Below are positions 48,684 through 58,177 of a stretch of 64,000 nt of DNA, in pieces. The stretch lies in NCBI RefSeq assembly GCF_036010485.1, contig NZ_CP108568.1:4533001-4597000 (forward strand), written 5' to 3'. The position numbers were made by a program, and so were the translations under genes. This DNA comes from Streptomyces sp. NBC_01198 (GTDB lineage: Bacteria > Actinomycetota > Actinomycetes > Streptomycetales > Streptomycetaceae). The notes under the pieces were generated by a model that had not been told where the DNA came from, searched no databases, and worked only from the letters and a program-made list of their open reading frames with translations. Positions within the stretch are counted from its first letter, which is position 1, and every line of letters starts with the position of its first letter.

Positions 48684-50564
48684 TCAGCTGACCTTCTCGT
48701 AGTACGTCAGCGGCTTCTTCTCGCCGGCGACCCCGTCGCGTTGCAGGTGGGTGTCGTCGATCAGGGTCAGCGTGGTCGTCGTGGTGCCCGCCTGGCACGA
48801 GCCGGCGGGGGAGTCGCCGGTCACCAGCGACGGGCTCAGCCTCGCCGGCGGCCCGACGGAGACGACCGACATCGACCAGACGCACTTGTAGAGGGTGTCC
48901 GTGCCGTCCGAGCGGGAGCCGGACAGCTCCACGGAGCCGTTCGCGCGCACGGTCAGCGTCCGGTTGTCGTAGATCGCCGGCGGGGTGCGGTACGACGCCT
49001 GCCAGGTGCCGACGAGGCCGGCGGGCGCCGCGACCACCGTCACCGGCGTGGCGGGCGTGGTGCCGGCCGCGCCGGTCGGCGTGGGAGTCTGCGTCGGCTT
49101 CGAGGTGGGCTTGGTCGCCGTCGCGCCAGCGCTGGTCGGCGTGCTGCTGGGCGTCGAGGTGGCGCTGGGCGTCGCGGTCGGCGTCCCGCTGGTGGCGGCG
49201 GGCGGGTTCGCGGTGGCCGGTGGCGCGGCGTGCGCCGCCGCGCCGCCACCGCCGGTCTCATGGACGACGACGTAGGCGGTGGTGGCGCCGGCGGTCACCG
49301 CGAGCAGCGCCAGTACGGCCACGAGCGCGCCGCGCCTGCCACGCCGCGGCCCGGCGGGCTCCCGCGGCCCGCCCGCGCCGGACGTGCCGTCACCGGGTCC
49401 CGGCGGCGGGGGCGCGACCTGGCCCGCACCCGCGCCAGGCACGGATTCGGCCGCGAGGACAGCGGCCTGCCCGGCACCCGCGGTGGGCGCCTTGCCCGTA
49501 CGGCCGGGCGGGACCGACCCGCCCTCCGACGACCCGCCCCCCGACCCGCCCCCCGGCCCGGCGGCCGCGCCCGCGGCCACCTCCGCGACGGCCGCGCCGG
49601 CCGGGACGGGTGCCTCGACCTCGACCTCGGCTTCCGCCTCCAGCTCGAGCAACTGCACCGCGCGCCGGCCCAGCTGGGCGACGATCGCGCCGGGCAGCCA
49701 CGGTTCGACGCGTCCGGCCGGCGTGTCCTTCGGTGTCTCCTCCTCGGCGCTCTCGATCAGCGCAAGCACCTCGTCCAGCGACGGACGCTCCTCGGGCTCC
49801 TTGACCAGGCAGGCCGTCACCAGGGCGCGCAACCCGTCGGGCACCGCGTGCAGGTCGGGCGGCTCCTGGACGATGCGGAACATCTGGGCGTGCACCCCGC
49901 TGCTGGCCGCGCCGAAGGGCTGCAGCCCGGTGGCGGCGTAGGCGAGCACCGAGCCGAGGCAGAAGACGTCGCAGGCCGGGGTCACCCGGTCGCCACGCAC
50001 CTGCTCCGGCGACATGAAGGCGGGGGAGCCGACCATCGCCCCGGTGTAGGTGAGCGTCGCAGAACCGTCGGCGACCGTCTCCAGCGCCCGGGCGATCCCG
50101 AAGTCGATCACCCGGGGGCCGTCGATGGTGATCATCACGTTCGACGGTTTGAGGTCGCGGTGCACCAGACCCGCGGTGTGGATGTCGGCCAGCGCGTGCG
50201 CGAGCCCGGCGGCCAGCACCCACACCGAACGCTCAGGCAGCGGCCCGTAGTCCTTGAGCACCTGCTGCAGGGAGGGGCCCGCGACGTATCCGGTCGCCAC
50301 CCACGGGATCCCGGCCTCGGTGTCGGCGTCGAGCACCGGTGCGGTCCACGTGCCGCCCACCCGCCGCGCCGCAAGCACCTCGCGGCGGAAACGCGTGCGG
50401 AACTCCTCCTGTGCGGCGAGTTCCGCCCGTACCAGTTTCACCGCGACGGTGCGGCCCCGCTCCGAGCGGGCCAGGAAGACCCGGCCCATCCCCCCGGTGC
50501 CCAGCCTGCCGAGCAGCCGATATGCCCCGATCCGCTGCGGATCCTCCGCCCTGAGCTGCTCCAT
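48684..50564 (-). CDS. Membrane Ser/Thr protein kinase with extracellular domain
   Basis: A 626-aa Hanks-type kinase. GTGGMGRV glycine loop, AVKLV lysine, HRDLKPSN catalytic loop and DFGIA are present in the first 280 residues. A proline/glycine-rich linker leads to one transmembrane segment (ALVAVLALLAVTAGATTAYV), then a Thr/Pro-rich stalk and a ~110-residue extracellular domain (VGTWQASYRTPPAIYDNR) of unknown ligand. I chose the ATG at 50564, after GGGGGAG, over a frame extending to 50987 that overlaps the divergent GntR gene. Confidence 0.9.
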   Translation of the reverse strand: MEQLRAEDPQRIGAYRLLGRLGTGGMGRVFLARSERGRTVAVKLVRAELAAQEEFRTRFRREVLAARRVGGTWTAPVLDADTEAGIPWVATGYVAGPSLQQVLKDYGPLPERSVWVLAAGLAHALADIHTAGLVHRDLKPSNVMITIDGPRVIDFGIARALETVADGSATLTYTGAMVGSPAFMSPEQVRGDRVTPACDVFCLGSVLAYAATGLQPFGAASSGVHAQMFRIVQEPPDLHAVPDGLRALVTACLVKEPEERPSLDEVLALIESAEEETPKDTPAGRVEPWLPGAIVAQLGRRAVQLLELEAEAEVEVEAPVPAGAAVAEVAAGAAAGPGGGSGGGSSEGGSVPPGRTGKAPTAGAGQAAVLAAESVPGAGAGQVAPPPPGPGDGTSGAGGPREPAGPRRGRRGALVAVLALLAVTAGATTAYVVVHETGGGGAAAHAAPPATANPPAATSGTPTATPSATSTPSSTPTSAGATATKPTSKPTQTPTPTGAAGTTPATPVTVVAAPAGLVGTWQASYRTPPAIYDNRTLTVRANGSVELSGSRSDGTDTLYKCVWSMSVVSVGPPARLSPSLVTGDSPAGSCQAGTTTTTLTLIDDTHLQRDGVAGEKKPLTYYEKVS

Positions 50565-50862
50565 GTCGTCTCCCCCGCCGCTGTCATCGGCTCCCGAACC
50601 CCAGAGCGAAGAATATGCGTATGAACGCCAGGGGCTACCAGACGGTCTTTCACCGGAAGCCGCGACCTCCGTACGAGGCCACCGGGGCGGTACGCGGCAC
50701 GGTTTCCGCCCGCCCGCGCCACGCGGTCCCGACCGCGCGCGGGGGCGGCGCCGGGCGTACCTCGCGCACGCACCGGCGCCACCCCGCCGCGCCTCGCCGT
50801 ATCGTGTGCGGCGGACGTGCGGCGGGAACCCACCCGCAGCCGCGACGCGACAAGGAGACGGC

Positions 50863-51555
50863 ATGGCGGAGGTCGGCGGTCCGGCCACGCCGGTGCGGCG
50901 CAGCAGCCTGCGCCAGCAGATCGCCGACGCCCTGCGCGACGAGGTGCTCACCGGCAGGCTCCAGGCCGGGCGGCACTTCACCGTCAAGGAGATCGCCGAG
51001 CTCTACGGCGTCTCCGCCACCCCCGTCCGCGAGGCGCTGGTCGACCTCGCCGCCCAGGGGCTGCTCGACGTCGAACAGCACCGCGGCTTCCAGGTGCGCA
51101 GGTTGACCGCGGCCGATTTCCGCTCGCTCAGCAAGGCCCAGCTCTTCATCGTCGAGGCCGCCTTCCGGCAGATGGCCGACCGCGGCATGGGCGACCTGCC
51201 GGCCGACGCGGTGGCCTCCGTACGCCGCCGCGCCGAGGCCGCCGCCCGCGCCGCCCAGTCCGGCAGCCTCGACGTGCTGGTCGGCTGCGACCTGCGCTTC
51301 TGGCGGGAGCTGACGGGCATCGGCGGCAACCCGCACATCTGCGAATTCCTGGACCGCATCCGCACCCAGACCTGGGTCTACGCGGTGCCGCACCTGCGCG
51401 CGCTCAGCGACCCCGCCGGCGTCTGCTGGGCCGGCCACGTCGACCTGGTGAACGCCGTCGCCGCCCGCGACACGGCCGCCGCGTACGCCCTGACGACCGA
51501 ATGCGACGCCCATACCCGCGCCTTGATCGAGAAGCTGGCCCCCGCACGCTCCTGA
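50863..51555 (+). CDS. GntR-family regulator (FadR/VanR-type)
   Basis: A 230-aa GntR regulator. The winged helix-turn-helix (LRQQIADALRDEVLTGRLQ, then VSATPVREALVDLAAQGLL) precedes a FadR C-terminal ligand domain of six to seven helices with metal-binding-type residues (ECDAHTRAL). The ATG follows AAGGAGACGGC. Divergent from the kinase gene across a 298-bp region with no other gene; a conserved protein of unknown function follows 53 bp later. Confidence 0.88.
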   Translation: MAEVGGPATPVRRSSLRQQIADALRDEVLTGRLQAGRHFTVKEIAELYGVSATPVREALVDLAAQGLLDVEQHRGFQVRRLTAADFRSLSKAQLFIVEAAFRQMADRGMGDLPADAVASVRRRAEAAARAAQSGSLDVLVGCDLRFWRELTGIGGNPHICEFLDRIRTQTWVYAVPHLRALSDPAGVCWAGHVDLVNAVAARDTAAAYALTTECDAHTRALIEKLAPARS

Positions 51556-51608
51556 CGCGACGGGCGCGGCCGATTTACGCTGTACGCCCCCGACCGGATG
51601 GAGTGTTC

Positions 51609-52262
51609 GTGGCCTGCGACCTGTGGCTGGTGCCGCTGGTGGACGTGCTCTGCCACAGCCCGGAAAACCCGTTCTCCGAGGAACTCGCCCGCTACGACAA
51701 GGCCCTGAGCGACGCCGGGCAGCCGCCCGTCCCCGTTTACGCCTACATGCCCGGGCTGTCGGGCGACGTCGGACCCGTCGCCTGCTTCGACTACGACGCG
51801 CTGCACTTCCTGCGCCGCGCCTACCTGCTGAGCCTCCAGGGCCTGGAGGTCTCCCCGGTCGACGCGCTCGGCGGCGACTACGAGCAGCTGCTCGAGATGT
51901 TCGAGGGCACCGCCCAGCGCTCCCACCTGGTGTGGCACTACGACCACGCCGGCGCGTACGTGCCGCTGGACTTCCCGCAGCCCGTCGTCAACGACGAGCT
52001 GCTCGAAGGCGGCGGCCCGCTCGGCTCCAGCCACGGCCTGCTGCGCGAGCTGGAGTTCGTCGCCCCCGCGATCGGCATCGACCCCGCCAACCCGCCCCTC
52101 CCCCCGGCCCCCCCGTCCCGCCACACCACCCTGGAGGAGCCCGCCCTCCACCCCCCCACCGCCCTGTCCGGCCCCTTCGCCCGCGAACACCACGTCTGGC
52201 TGGGCCTCCACGCGGCAGCCACCCGATCCCTGGCCCAGGGCTCCATGATCGTCTTCAGCTGA
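51609..52262 (+). CDS. Conserved protein of unknown function
   Basis: A 217-aa protein I do not recognise by name. The N-terminus (MACDLWLVPLVDVLCHSPEN) and the centre (HLVWHYDHAGAYVPLDFPQP) look globular; residues ~150-190 are proline-rich. The GTG at 51609 is preceded by GGATGGAG at 51597-51604, giving normal spacing; another in-frame GTG lies six bases earlier. It follows the GntR gene in the same direction. Confidence 0.65.
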   Translation: MACDLWLVPLVDVLCHSPENPFSEELARYDKALSDAGQPPVPVYAYMPGLSGDVGPVACFDYDALHFLRRAYLLSLQGLEVSPVDALGGDYEQLLEMFEGTAQRSHLVWHYDHAGAYVPLDFPQPVVNDELLEGGGPLGSSHGLLRELEFVAPAIGIDPANPPLPPAPPSRHTTLEEPALHPPTALSGPFAREHHVWLGLHAAATRSLAQGSMIVFS

Positions 52263-52396
52263 CCCGCCGGCCCCGGGGCACCTTTCCCCCGGCGGCGCGG
52301 TGTCCGGGGCTGCGCGCGGCGCCGCGCGGGTGGGGGGAGGGCGTGTGTGGGTGGGGCCGGCCCGGGCCCGCATGATTTCCGCCCGGTCGCCCCCGT

Positions 52397-52913
52397 GTAG
52401 CCGGGGAGCCGAAGGGCGCGCCGGCGTCGAAAGGGAGAACGCGCGGAGGCCCCCGAGGGACGAGGGGGTCGAGCACGATCGAGTGTCGACGCCGGATTTA
52501 AAGCGCCCGGAGGCGAGCCGGCGGCAATAAGGCAGTGGGCGGTGCCGAGTCGGTAGGGGGGTTCCATGGTGGGGTGCGGGTCCTGCCCGGGTGGGCCCGG
52601 TGGGGTGCGGCCCGTAGGGCGGTTCCCCCGCAGGGTGCGGGTGCTGCCCCGGGTGAGCCCAGCAGGGTGCCGGGCATGTAAGGCGTCCCCCCCACCGTGC
52701 TCGCCCCCCGGGCTTGCCCTCTTGGGCGGGGTGAGCGTGCGGGGGAGCCGTCTTCCGAGTTCGGTGCCGCATCAACTGCCTTTTTTGCCGCCGGCTCGCC
52801 TCCGGGCGCTTTTGATCCGGTGTCGACACTCGATCGTGCTCGGTCGCTCGTTCCTCGCGACCTCCGCGCGTTCTCCCTTTCGACGCCGGCGCGCCCTTCG
52901 GTTCCCCGGCTAC
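52397..52913. repeat. ~140-bp imperfect inverted repeat with spacer
   Basis: The left arm 52397-52535 (GTAGCCGGGGAGCCGAAGGG start, GGCGGCAATAAGGCAG end) reads, with small differences, as the complement of the right arm 52776-52913. The ~240-bp centre contains direct GGTGGGGTGCGG-type words. The 860-bp interval 52263-53123 holds no credible gene. Confidence 0.75.
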
Positions 52914-53042
52914 CGGCGAGCCCGGGGTGGTTTTTTGGCGTGTCCGGGGGGAGGGGTGGCGCGCCCTTCGGTTCCCCAGCTACCGGCGAGCCCGGGGTGG
53001 TTTTTTGGCGTGTCCGGGGGGAGGGGTGGCGCGCCCTTCGGC
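52891..53042. repeat. Two 70-bp tandem repeats plus partial third copy
   Basis: Units at 52891-52960 and 52961-53030 are identical except for one base (CCCCGGC versus CCCCAGC); a third begins at 53031. Each carries a GGTGGTTTTTTGG T-run followed by a G-rich stretch. They extend the right arm of the large inverted repeat. Confidence 0.85.
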
Positions 53043-53123
53043 TCACCGCCGACACGGGGTCGACCGGGGAAAGGTCGTGGGGGACGGGCTCAGCCCGAGA
53101 CATGGGGGCGAACGCCGGCCGCG

Positions 53124-53876
53124 TCACCCCTGGCGGGGGTTCTCCGGGGGGCGTTGGCGGGGCATGTTCGGGCGGGTGCTCGGGTGGGGGAGGCGGGGGG
53201 AGAAGGGGGGCTCGGGGCGGGTGGGGGACCAGGCGGGGGACTGCGTACGCAAGGGCGGCGCGGACGTGCGGGAGCCGAAATCCAGCATCCAGTCCGCGGT
53301 TTCCATCCGCACCAGATCGGCAACGTCGTCGCAGAAGCGGCGCAGGATCGCCAGGCAGCGCTCGGCGGCCTCCGCCGCGGTGCCCTCCGTCGGGCCGAGG
53401 ACCTCGCGGACGCTTTCCGACGCCCAGTCGAAGCGCAGCTGCTCAAGGCGCCGCTCGACGCTCTGCGCGGTGCCGACGTCGCGCATCCATCCCGCCGTCA
53501 GACCCAGGACGCGGTCCGCGGCCACGCACACCGTGGCCACCAGCAGCGCGAGATAGCCCCAGGCCACCGTCGCGCCGCCGGCGCCGGTCAGCTCGACCAG
53601 CGGCAGCGCCGCGCCCACCGCGGCGAACAGCGTGGCGCCGCAGCGCAGTGCGCGGGCGCCGCGGCGCTTCCACAGCCGGTCCCGCAGATACCAGTCGGCC
53701 GTACGCAGGGCGCCGGACTCCGCCCAGCGGTAGAGCTCTTCGAGGCGTTCCGCGGGCTCGCCCCAGTCGCCCAGCGGGAACGGCAGCGGCCGCAGGTCCT
53801 CTTGCTGGTGGTGCAGCGCCCGCCGCTCAGGCTCCTCCCGAGGGGCTTCCTCGGGAAACATGTCCGGCTGGCTCAC
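53124..53876 (-). CDS. SLATT-domain membrane protein
   Basis: A 250-aa protein. After an acidic start comes the SLATT region (LYRWAESGALRTADWYLRDR, then two hydrophobic segments and WMRDVGTAQSVERRLEQL). SLATT proteins are predicted two-helix membrane proteins, some linked with nucleotide-signalling defence systems; the single-copy actinobacterial type has no known role. The C-terminal ~50 residues are proline-rich. GTG start with GGGAG upstream. Divergent from purD. Confidence 0.8.
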   Translation of the reverse strand: MSQPDMFPEEAPREEPERRALHHQQEDLRPLPFPLGDWGEPAERLEELYRWAESGALRTADWYLRDRLWKRRGARALRCGATLFAAVGAALPLVELTGAGGATVAWGYLALLVATVCVAADRVLGLTAGWMRDVGTAQSVERRLEQLRFDWASESVREVLGPTEGTAAEAAERCLAILRRFCDDVADLVRMETADWMLDFGSRTSAPPLRTQSPAWSPTRPEPPFSPRLPHPSTRPNMPRQRPPENPRQG

Positions 53877-54059
53877 TGCACGCTCCCTCGATGGCTTCCG
53901 GCGCTTCCGGGCCGTGATGAACGTCTCTTCTTAGCGCCGAACGGCTGAGCGTGGGGTGCGTGGGGCGGGATTTCCGCCCGTATGGGCTGCGTGATCAGGT
54001 ATAGGCCGCGGATGCGGTCACCCGAAAGAGTGAGGGCGGCCGGTGGCCGCACGGGCCAC

Positions 54060-54065
54060 TACCCT
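54060..54065 (+). promoter_or_regulatory. -10 box of leaderless purD
   Basis: TACCCT seven bases before the GTG at 54073. The spacing fits leaderless transcription and supports the chosen start over the GTG at 54067. Confidence 0.5.
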
Positions 54066-54072
54066 GGTGCGC

Positions 54073-55335
54073 GTGAAGGTCCTTGTCATCGGCGGCGGCG
54101 CCCGCGAGCACGCCCTGTGCCGTTCCCTGTCCCTCGACCCCGACGTGACGTCACTGCACTGCGCTCCCGGCAACGCCGGGATCGCCGAGGTGGCCGAGCT
54201 GCACCCGGTCGACGCGCTCGACGGTGCGGCGGTCGCCGGGCTCGCCGTCTCGCTCGGGGCGGACTTCGTCGTCGTCGGCCCCGAGGCCCCGCTGGTCGCC
54301 GGGGTCGCCGACGCCGTACGCGCGCGGGGCATCGACTGCTTCGGGCCCAGCAAGGAGGCGGCGGAGCTGGAGGGCTCCAAGGCCTTCGCCAAGGACGTCA
54401 TGGCGACGGCCGGCGTGCCGACCGCCCGCTCCTACGTCTGCACGACCGCGGACGAGATCGACCGGGCGCTGGACGCCTTCGGCGCGCCGTACGTCGTCAA
54501 GGACGACGGGCTCGCGGCGGGCAAGGGCGTCGTCGTCACCGGTGACCTCGCAGGGGCGCGGGCGCACGCCCTCGCATGCGTGGCCGCGCCCGGCCGGGTG
54601 GTCATCGAGGAGTACCTGGACGGCCCCGAGGTCTCGCTCTTCGCCGTCACCGACGGCGAGACCGTCGTACCGCTGCAGCCCGCGCAGGACTTCAAGCGGG
54701 CGCTCGACGGCGACGAGGGTCCCAACACCGGCGGCATGGGCGCGTATTCGCCGCTGCCGTGGGCCGACCCGAAACTGGTCGACGAGGTCGAGCGGACCGT
54801 GCTCCAGCCGACCGTCGACGAGCTGCGGCGCCGCGGTACGCCCTTCGCGGGCCTGCTCTACGCCGGGCTCGCGATCACCTCGCGCGGGGTGCGGGTCATC
54901 GAGTTCAACGCCCGCTTCGGCGATCCCGAGACGCAGGTCGTCCTGGCCCGGCTCCGCACCCCGCTCGCCGGGCTGCTCAGGGCCGCCGCGACCGGGCAGC
55001 TCGCGGCGTTCCCCGCGCTGCGGTGGAGCGAGGGTGCAGCGGTGACGGTGGTCATCGCCTCCTACAACTACCCGGACACGCCGCGCACCGGTGATCCGAT
55101 CACCGGTCTCGACGCCATCGCGGAGCAGGGTGACCACGCGTACGTCCTGCACGCCGGGACGCGGCGTGAGGACGACGGGCGCGTCGTCAGCGCCGGCGGT
55201 CGCGTTCTCTCGGTGACCGCGACCGGCGCGGACCTCGCAGTGGCCCGCGAGCGGGCCTACCGGGCGGTCGACCGCGTCGGCCTCGACGGCGGCCACCACC
55301 GTACCGACATCGCTGCGGCGGCCACGGGCGCGTAG
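54073..55335 (+). CDS. purD: Phosphoribosylamine-glycine ligase
   Basis: A 420-aa ATP-grasp enzyme making GAR from phosphoribosylamine, glycine and ATP, the second step of purine synthesis. KVLVIGGGAREHALC at the N-terminus, the ATP-grasp core (YVVKDDGLAAGKGVVV, PNTGGMGAYSPLP) and EFNARFGDPETQVVL are all present. No ribosome binding site is seen; the TACCCT box explains this as a leaderless mRNA. Tandem repeats follow the stop. Confidence 0.96.
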   Translation: MKVLVIGGGAREHALCRSLSLDPDVTSLHCAPGNAGIAEVAELHPVDALDGAAVAGLAVSLGADFVVVGPEAPLVAGVADAVRARGIDCFGPSKEAAELEGSKAFAKDVMATAGVPTARSYVCTTADEIDRALDAFGAPYVVKDDGLAAGKGVVVTGDLAGARAHALACVAAPGRVVIEEYLDGPEVSLFAVTDGETVVPLQPAQDFKRALDGDEGPNTGGMGAYSPLPWADPKLVDEVERTVLQPTVDELRRRGTPFAGLLYAGLAITSRGVRVIEFNARFGDPETQVVLARLRTPLAGLLRAAATGQLAAFPALRWSEGAAVTVVIASYNYPDTPRTGDPITGLDAIAEQGDHAYVLHAGTRREDDGRVVSAGGRVLSVTATGADLAVARERAYRAVDRVGLDGGHHRTDIAAAATGA

Positions 55336-55362
55336 CTTTTTTGGGGGGTACGCCAGGTGGGT

Positions 55363-55671
55363 GCCACCTGAGGTGGCGTGGCTTCCTCGGCGTCGTCGTG
55401 GCTGGTCGCTCCGTTTTCCCCCAGGCGCTTCGCCTGGGGGCACCCCCACGCGCCCCTGGGTGCCTGCCACCTGAGGTGGCGTGGCTTCCTCGGCGTCGTC
55501 GTGGCTGGTCGCTCCGTTCTCCCCCTGCGCTTCGCCTGGGGGCACCCCCAGGCGGCCCTGAGGTGGGTGCCATCTGTGGTGGCCTGTCGCCTGCGGCGTG
55601 TGCGTGGCTGGGCGCGCCTTCTTCCCCCAGCGCTTCACCCGCGGGCACCCCCACGCGGCCCTGGGGTGGTG
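55363..55671. repeat. Three ~103-bp tandem repeats downstream of purD
   Basis: Units start at 55363, 55466 and 55569. Each begins GCCACCTGAGGTGGC (a palindrome; GCCATCTGTGGTGGC in the third), continues with GTGGCTGGTCGCTCC-like words and ends with the hairpin CCCCCAGGCG/CGCCTGGGGG (degenerate in the third). The region 55336-55962 otherwise shows no gene. Confidence 0.8.
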
Positions 55672-55962
55672 GCCGCGCCTGCGGCAGCGCTGCGCGCGCC
55701 TCGGGGACCCGGGCCCCGGCCCCCCCGGGGGTGGTGGGAGGCGTACGTACTCGCTGGGAGTTCGGGGGGAAGCCACTCCAAGGAGTGATGCGTAGGCCGT
55801 ATGGATGACTCGTTCGCGGGGGCGAACTAGGGTGCCGCGGAGGCGCACTGCGGGACATTGCGGCAAACAGCCGTACGGCCATTGCGATGTCGGTGGGCGG
55901 TGCGACAGTGGGGGGAGGCCGTCACCGGGGCGGTCACCACAGCGCAGGGGGTGAGCCGCCCG

Positions 55963-57744
55963 ATGGCTGGAGAAGCAGGCGAGGCAGTGGCGCGGACCCG
56001 CGCGCTGGCGGTGCTGCGTATTCGCGGGGCCGCGGTCGGCGCGGTGCTGCTGCCCGCGGCGGCCGCGGTGGTGCTGCATGTGGCCGGTGCGACCGGCCGG
56101 CTCGGCGGTGGGGCGTGGGACGGGGTGCGGTGGGGACTGACGGGCGCCGCGCTCGTCGTGATCGCGGTGGCCGCGGCGGTGGCCGCCGTGATCGTACGGG
56201 CCCGGCCCGCCGTGAGCCCCGCGGTGGCGGTCTCCGCGACCGCGGCACCCGACCTGCACCGGATGGTCCAGGAGCTGGCGGAGAAGCTGCAGGTCCCGCT
56301 GCCCTCGGCGATAGAGCTGACGCCGGACTGCGACAGCTGGCTGGAGGACCGCAGGCCGGCCGCGGGTGAGGCGGACCGCCGCCCGGCCCCGGTGCTGGTG
56401 ATCGGCTCACCGTTCCTGTGGTGGATGCGGGTCGCCGAGCTGCGGGCGCTGCTGGCCCCGGTGGTCGCCGGCACCGGTGCCGCGGCCGACCCGGAGATAT
56501 ACGCGGCCCGCCGGTTCGTACGGGGTCTGGACGCCGCGGTCGGCGTGGCCGGGCAGGGCAGGCAGCGGCGTTCGGTGCTGCTGCGGCCCGCGTACGGCGT
56601 CCTCGGCTGGGCCGCCCGGCTGCTGCTGCGCGGGTGCGGTCCGCACGTCGCCGAGATGGAGCGGGGTGTCGCCGCGTCCGCGTCCGAGCGGGCGCAGGCG
56701 GTCGACTACGGGCTGCGGATCGTCGCCCAGGAGCAGGTCGGGCTCGCCTACGCCGGGTGGGACCGGCTGCTGACCCGGGTCGCGCTGCCCGCCTGGCGGA
56801 TGGGCCGCTGGCCGTCCCGGCTGGACGCCGGCGTGGTCGCCGCGCTGACCGAGCTCTCCCGCCGCGACCGGCTGGCCGACGGCTTCGAGACCAGGCTCGG
56901 CGAGCGGCCCGCCTGCGACCTGCTCGAAGAGCCAGGTGTCGTCGACGAGGCCGTGTCGCTGCTGGCGGCCCGCCTCTTCCACGGCGGCCCGCGCCGCACC
57001 GGCCCCGACTGGGCGCCGGTGAGCTGGGCGCGCTATCCGGAGGAGGTCGTGGACCGCATCTGGCGGGCGGAGGCCGCGCGCCTCATATGCGTGCTGGACG
57101 AAGTACGGCCGGGCCCCGCCCGCGCTTCCCTTCCCGCTGCGGAGGTGGAGGTGCCCGAGGTCGCCGGCGGTGACCTGGACGACATCGGGGGGCCGCCGCC
57201 GGCGCTCGGGTCGCGAGGGCGCGGGCTGCTGCTGGGCGGCCGTACGGTGCCGCGCACGGCGGTGGACCGCAGCGTGGTCCCGGCACTGCGGGACGAGCCG
57301 GGCCGGGCCACACTGGACCGGGTGATCGACCGGCTCGCGTCCGGGGGCAGCGAGGAACTGGCGGCGCGGATCGGGGCGTTGGTCGCGGCGGACGAGGCAG
57401 GGCGGGCTGCCGCTTCGACGGCCCCGGCGCCCCTACCGGCCCTGGGTGCCGGGGCGGCGGTGGAGATCACGACGCCGGTCTACCAGCTGCTGCCGCCCAG
57501 GACGGGACGGGAACTGCTCGCCGACCACGTCACCGCGATGGTGTGCTGCGCGGCCGTGGACACGGCCGGGGCGGGCGCCGGGCTCGACTGGCTGGACGGC
57601 CCCACCCTCGTCGTGGACGGCGCGCGCCGCAGCGACCTGGGGTGGCCGGTGCTGCGGTTGGTGGAGAACGGGGATGCGGCGCCCCTGCGGGCGTGGCTCT
57701 CGGCGATCGGGGTCCGGGCCGAGCAGACCATTCGTTTGGCTTAG
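55963..57744 (+). CDS. Membrane protein, M48 peptidase-like without zinc motif
   Basis: A 593-aa protein with two transmembrane segments in the first ~80 residues (AVLLPAAAAVVLHVAGA and GAALVVIAVAAAVAAVIV). The following region (DLHRMVQELAEKLQVPLPSA) resembles the M48/HtpX-like layout, but no HExxH was seen, so it would be a non-peptidase relative. The function is unknown. The ATG at 55963 is preceded by AGGGGGTGAG. It lies between purD and purC and may belong to that conserved neighbourhood. Confidence 0.65.
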   Translation: MAGEAGEAVARTRALAVLRIRGAAVGAVLLPAAAAVVLHVAGATGRLGGGAWDGVRWGLTGAALVVIAVAAAVAAVIVRARPAVSPAVAVSATAAPDLHRMVQELAEKLQVPLPSAIELTPDCDSWLEDRRPAAGEADRRPAPVLVIGSPFLWWMRVAELRALLAPVVAGTGAAADPEIYAARRFVRGLDAAVGVAGQGRQRRSVLLRPAYGVLGWAARLLLRGCGPHVAEMERGVAASASERAQAVDYGLRIVAQEQVGLAYAGWDRLLTRVALPAWRMGRWPSRLDAGVVAALTELSRRDRLADGFETRLGERPACDLLEEPGVVDEAVSLLAARLFHGGPRRTGPDWAPVSWARYPEEVVDRIWRAEAARLICVLDEVRPGPARASLPAAEVEVPEVAGGDLDDIGGPPPALGSRGRGLLLGGRTVPRTAVDRSVVPALRDEPGRATLDRVIDRLASGGSEELAARIGALVAADEAGRAAASTAPAPLPALGAGAAVEITTPVYQLLPPRTGRELLADHVTAMVCCAAVDTAGAGAGLDWLDGPTLVVDGARRSDLGWPVLRLVENGDAAPLRAWLSAIGVRAEQTIRLA

Positions 57745-58177
57745 GCCAAACGACGGGGGTTCGCCCTGCGGGGCGGCGCGCCGCTCCCCTGCGGGGGGCT
57801 GGCGCGTCTCGGGGGGTGCCACTTGCTGTGGCATTGCCTGCTGACCGCCGTCGTGGTTGCGCGCGCCGTTCCGCTGCCCTCTGCGGCCTGGTGAGCCCCA
57901 TAGGGGCGCCGGCCGGGAGGGGCACCTGCCGTCGGAGGCGGACCACCGGGCGGTGGTCCGGGGCCCCGGGCCGCAGTGGTCCGGGGGCCGTGGGAGTCCG
58001 GGGGTCGTGGGGGTCGGGGCCGGATCGGAAATTCGTGCTGGGGGCCCATCAAATCGGTGCATATTTTCACCACGAACGGTGACAGCCGTGCCGCATTCTG
58101 TGATGTGCTTGCCTCGTACCGCACCATTGCCCCGCCGCCCGCGGTGGGGGGTGCGGTGGGGACGGAGGGGATGGGTG
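57745..58177. repeat. Gap with a divergent copy of the 103-bp repeat
   Basis: Near 57819-57905 is a degenerate version of the repeat found after purD (GTGCCACTTGCTGTGGCA start). Further GGTCCGGGG-type short repeats lie at 57950-58015. No gene is seen. The last 100 bp, with an AT-richer block around 58050-58090, probably hold the promoter of the next gene. Confidence 0.5.

Noticed and set aside
50565-50987. Longer N-terminus for the membrane kinase
   Set aside because: It would overlap the divergent GntR gene and lacks family similarity; a good ribosome binding site supports the ATG at 50564.
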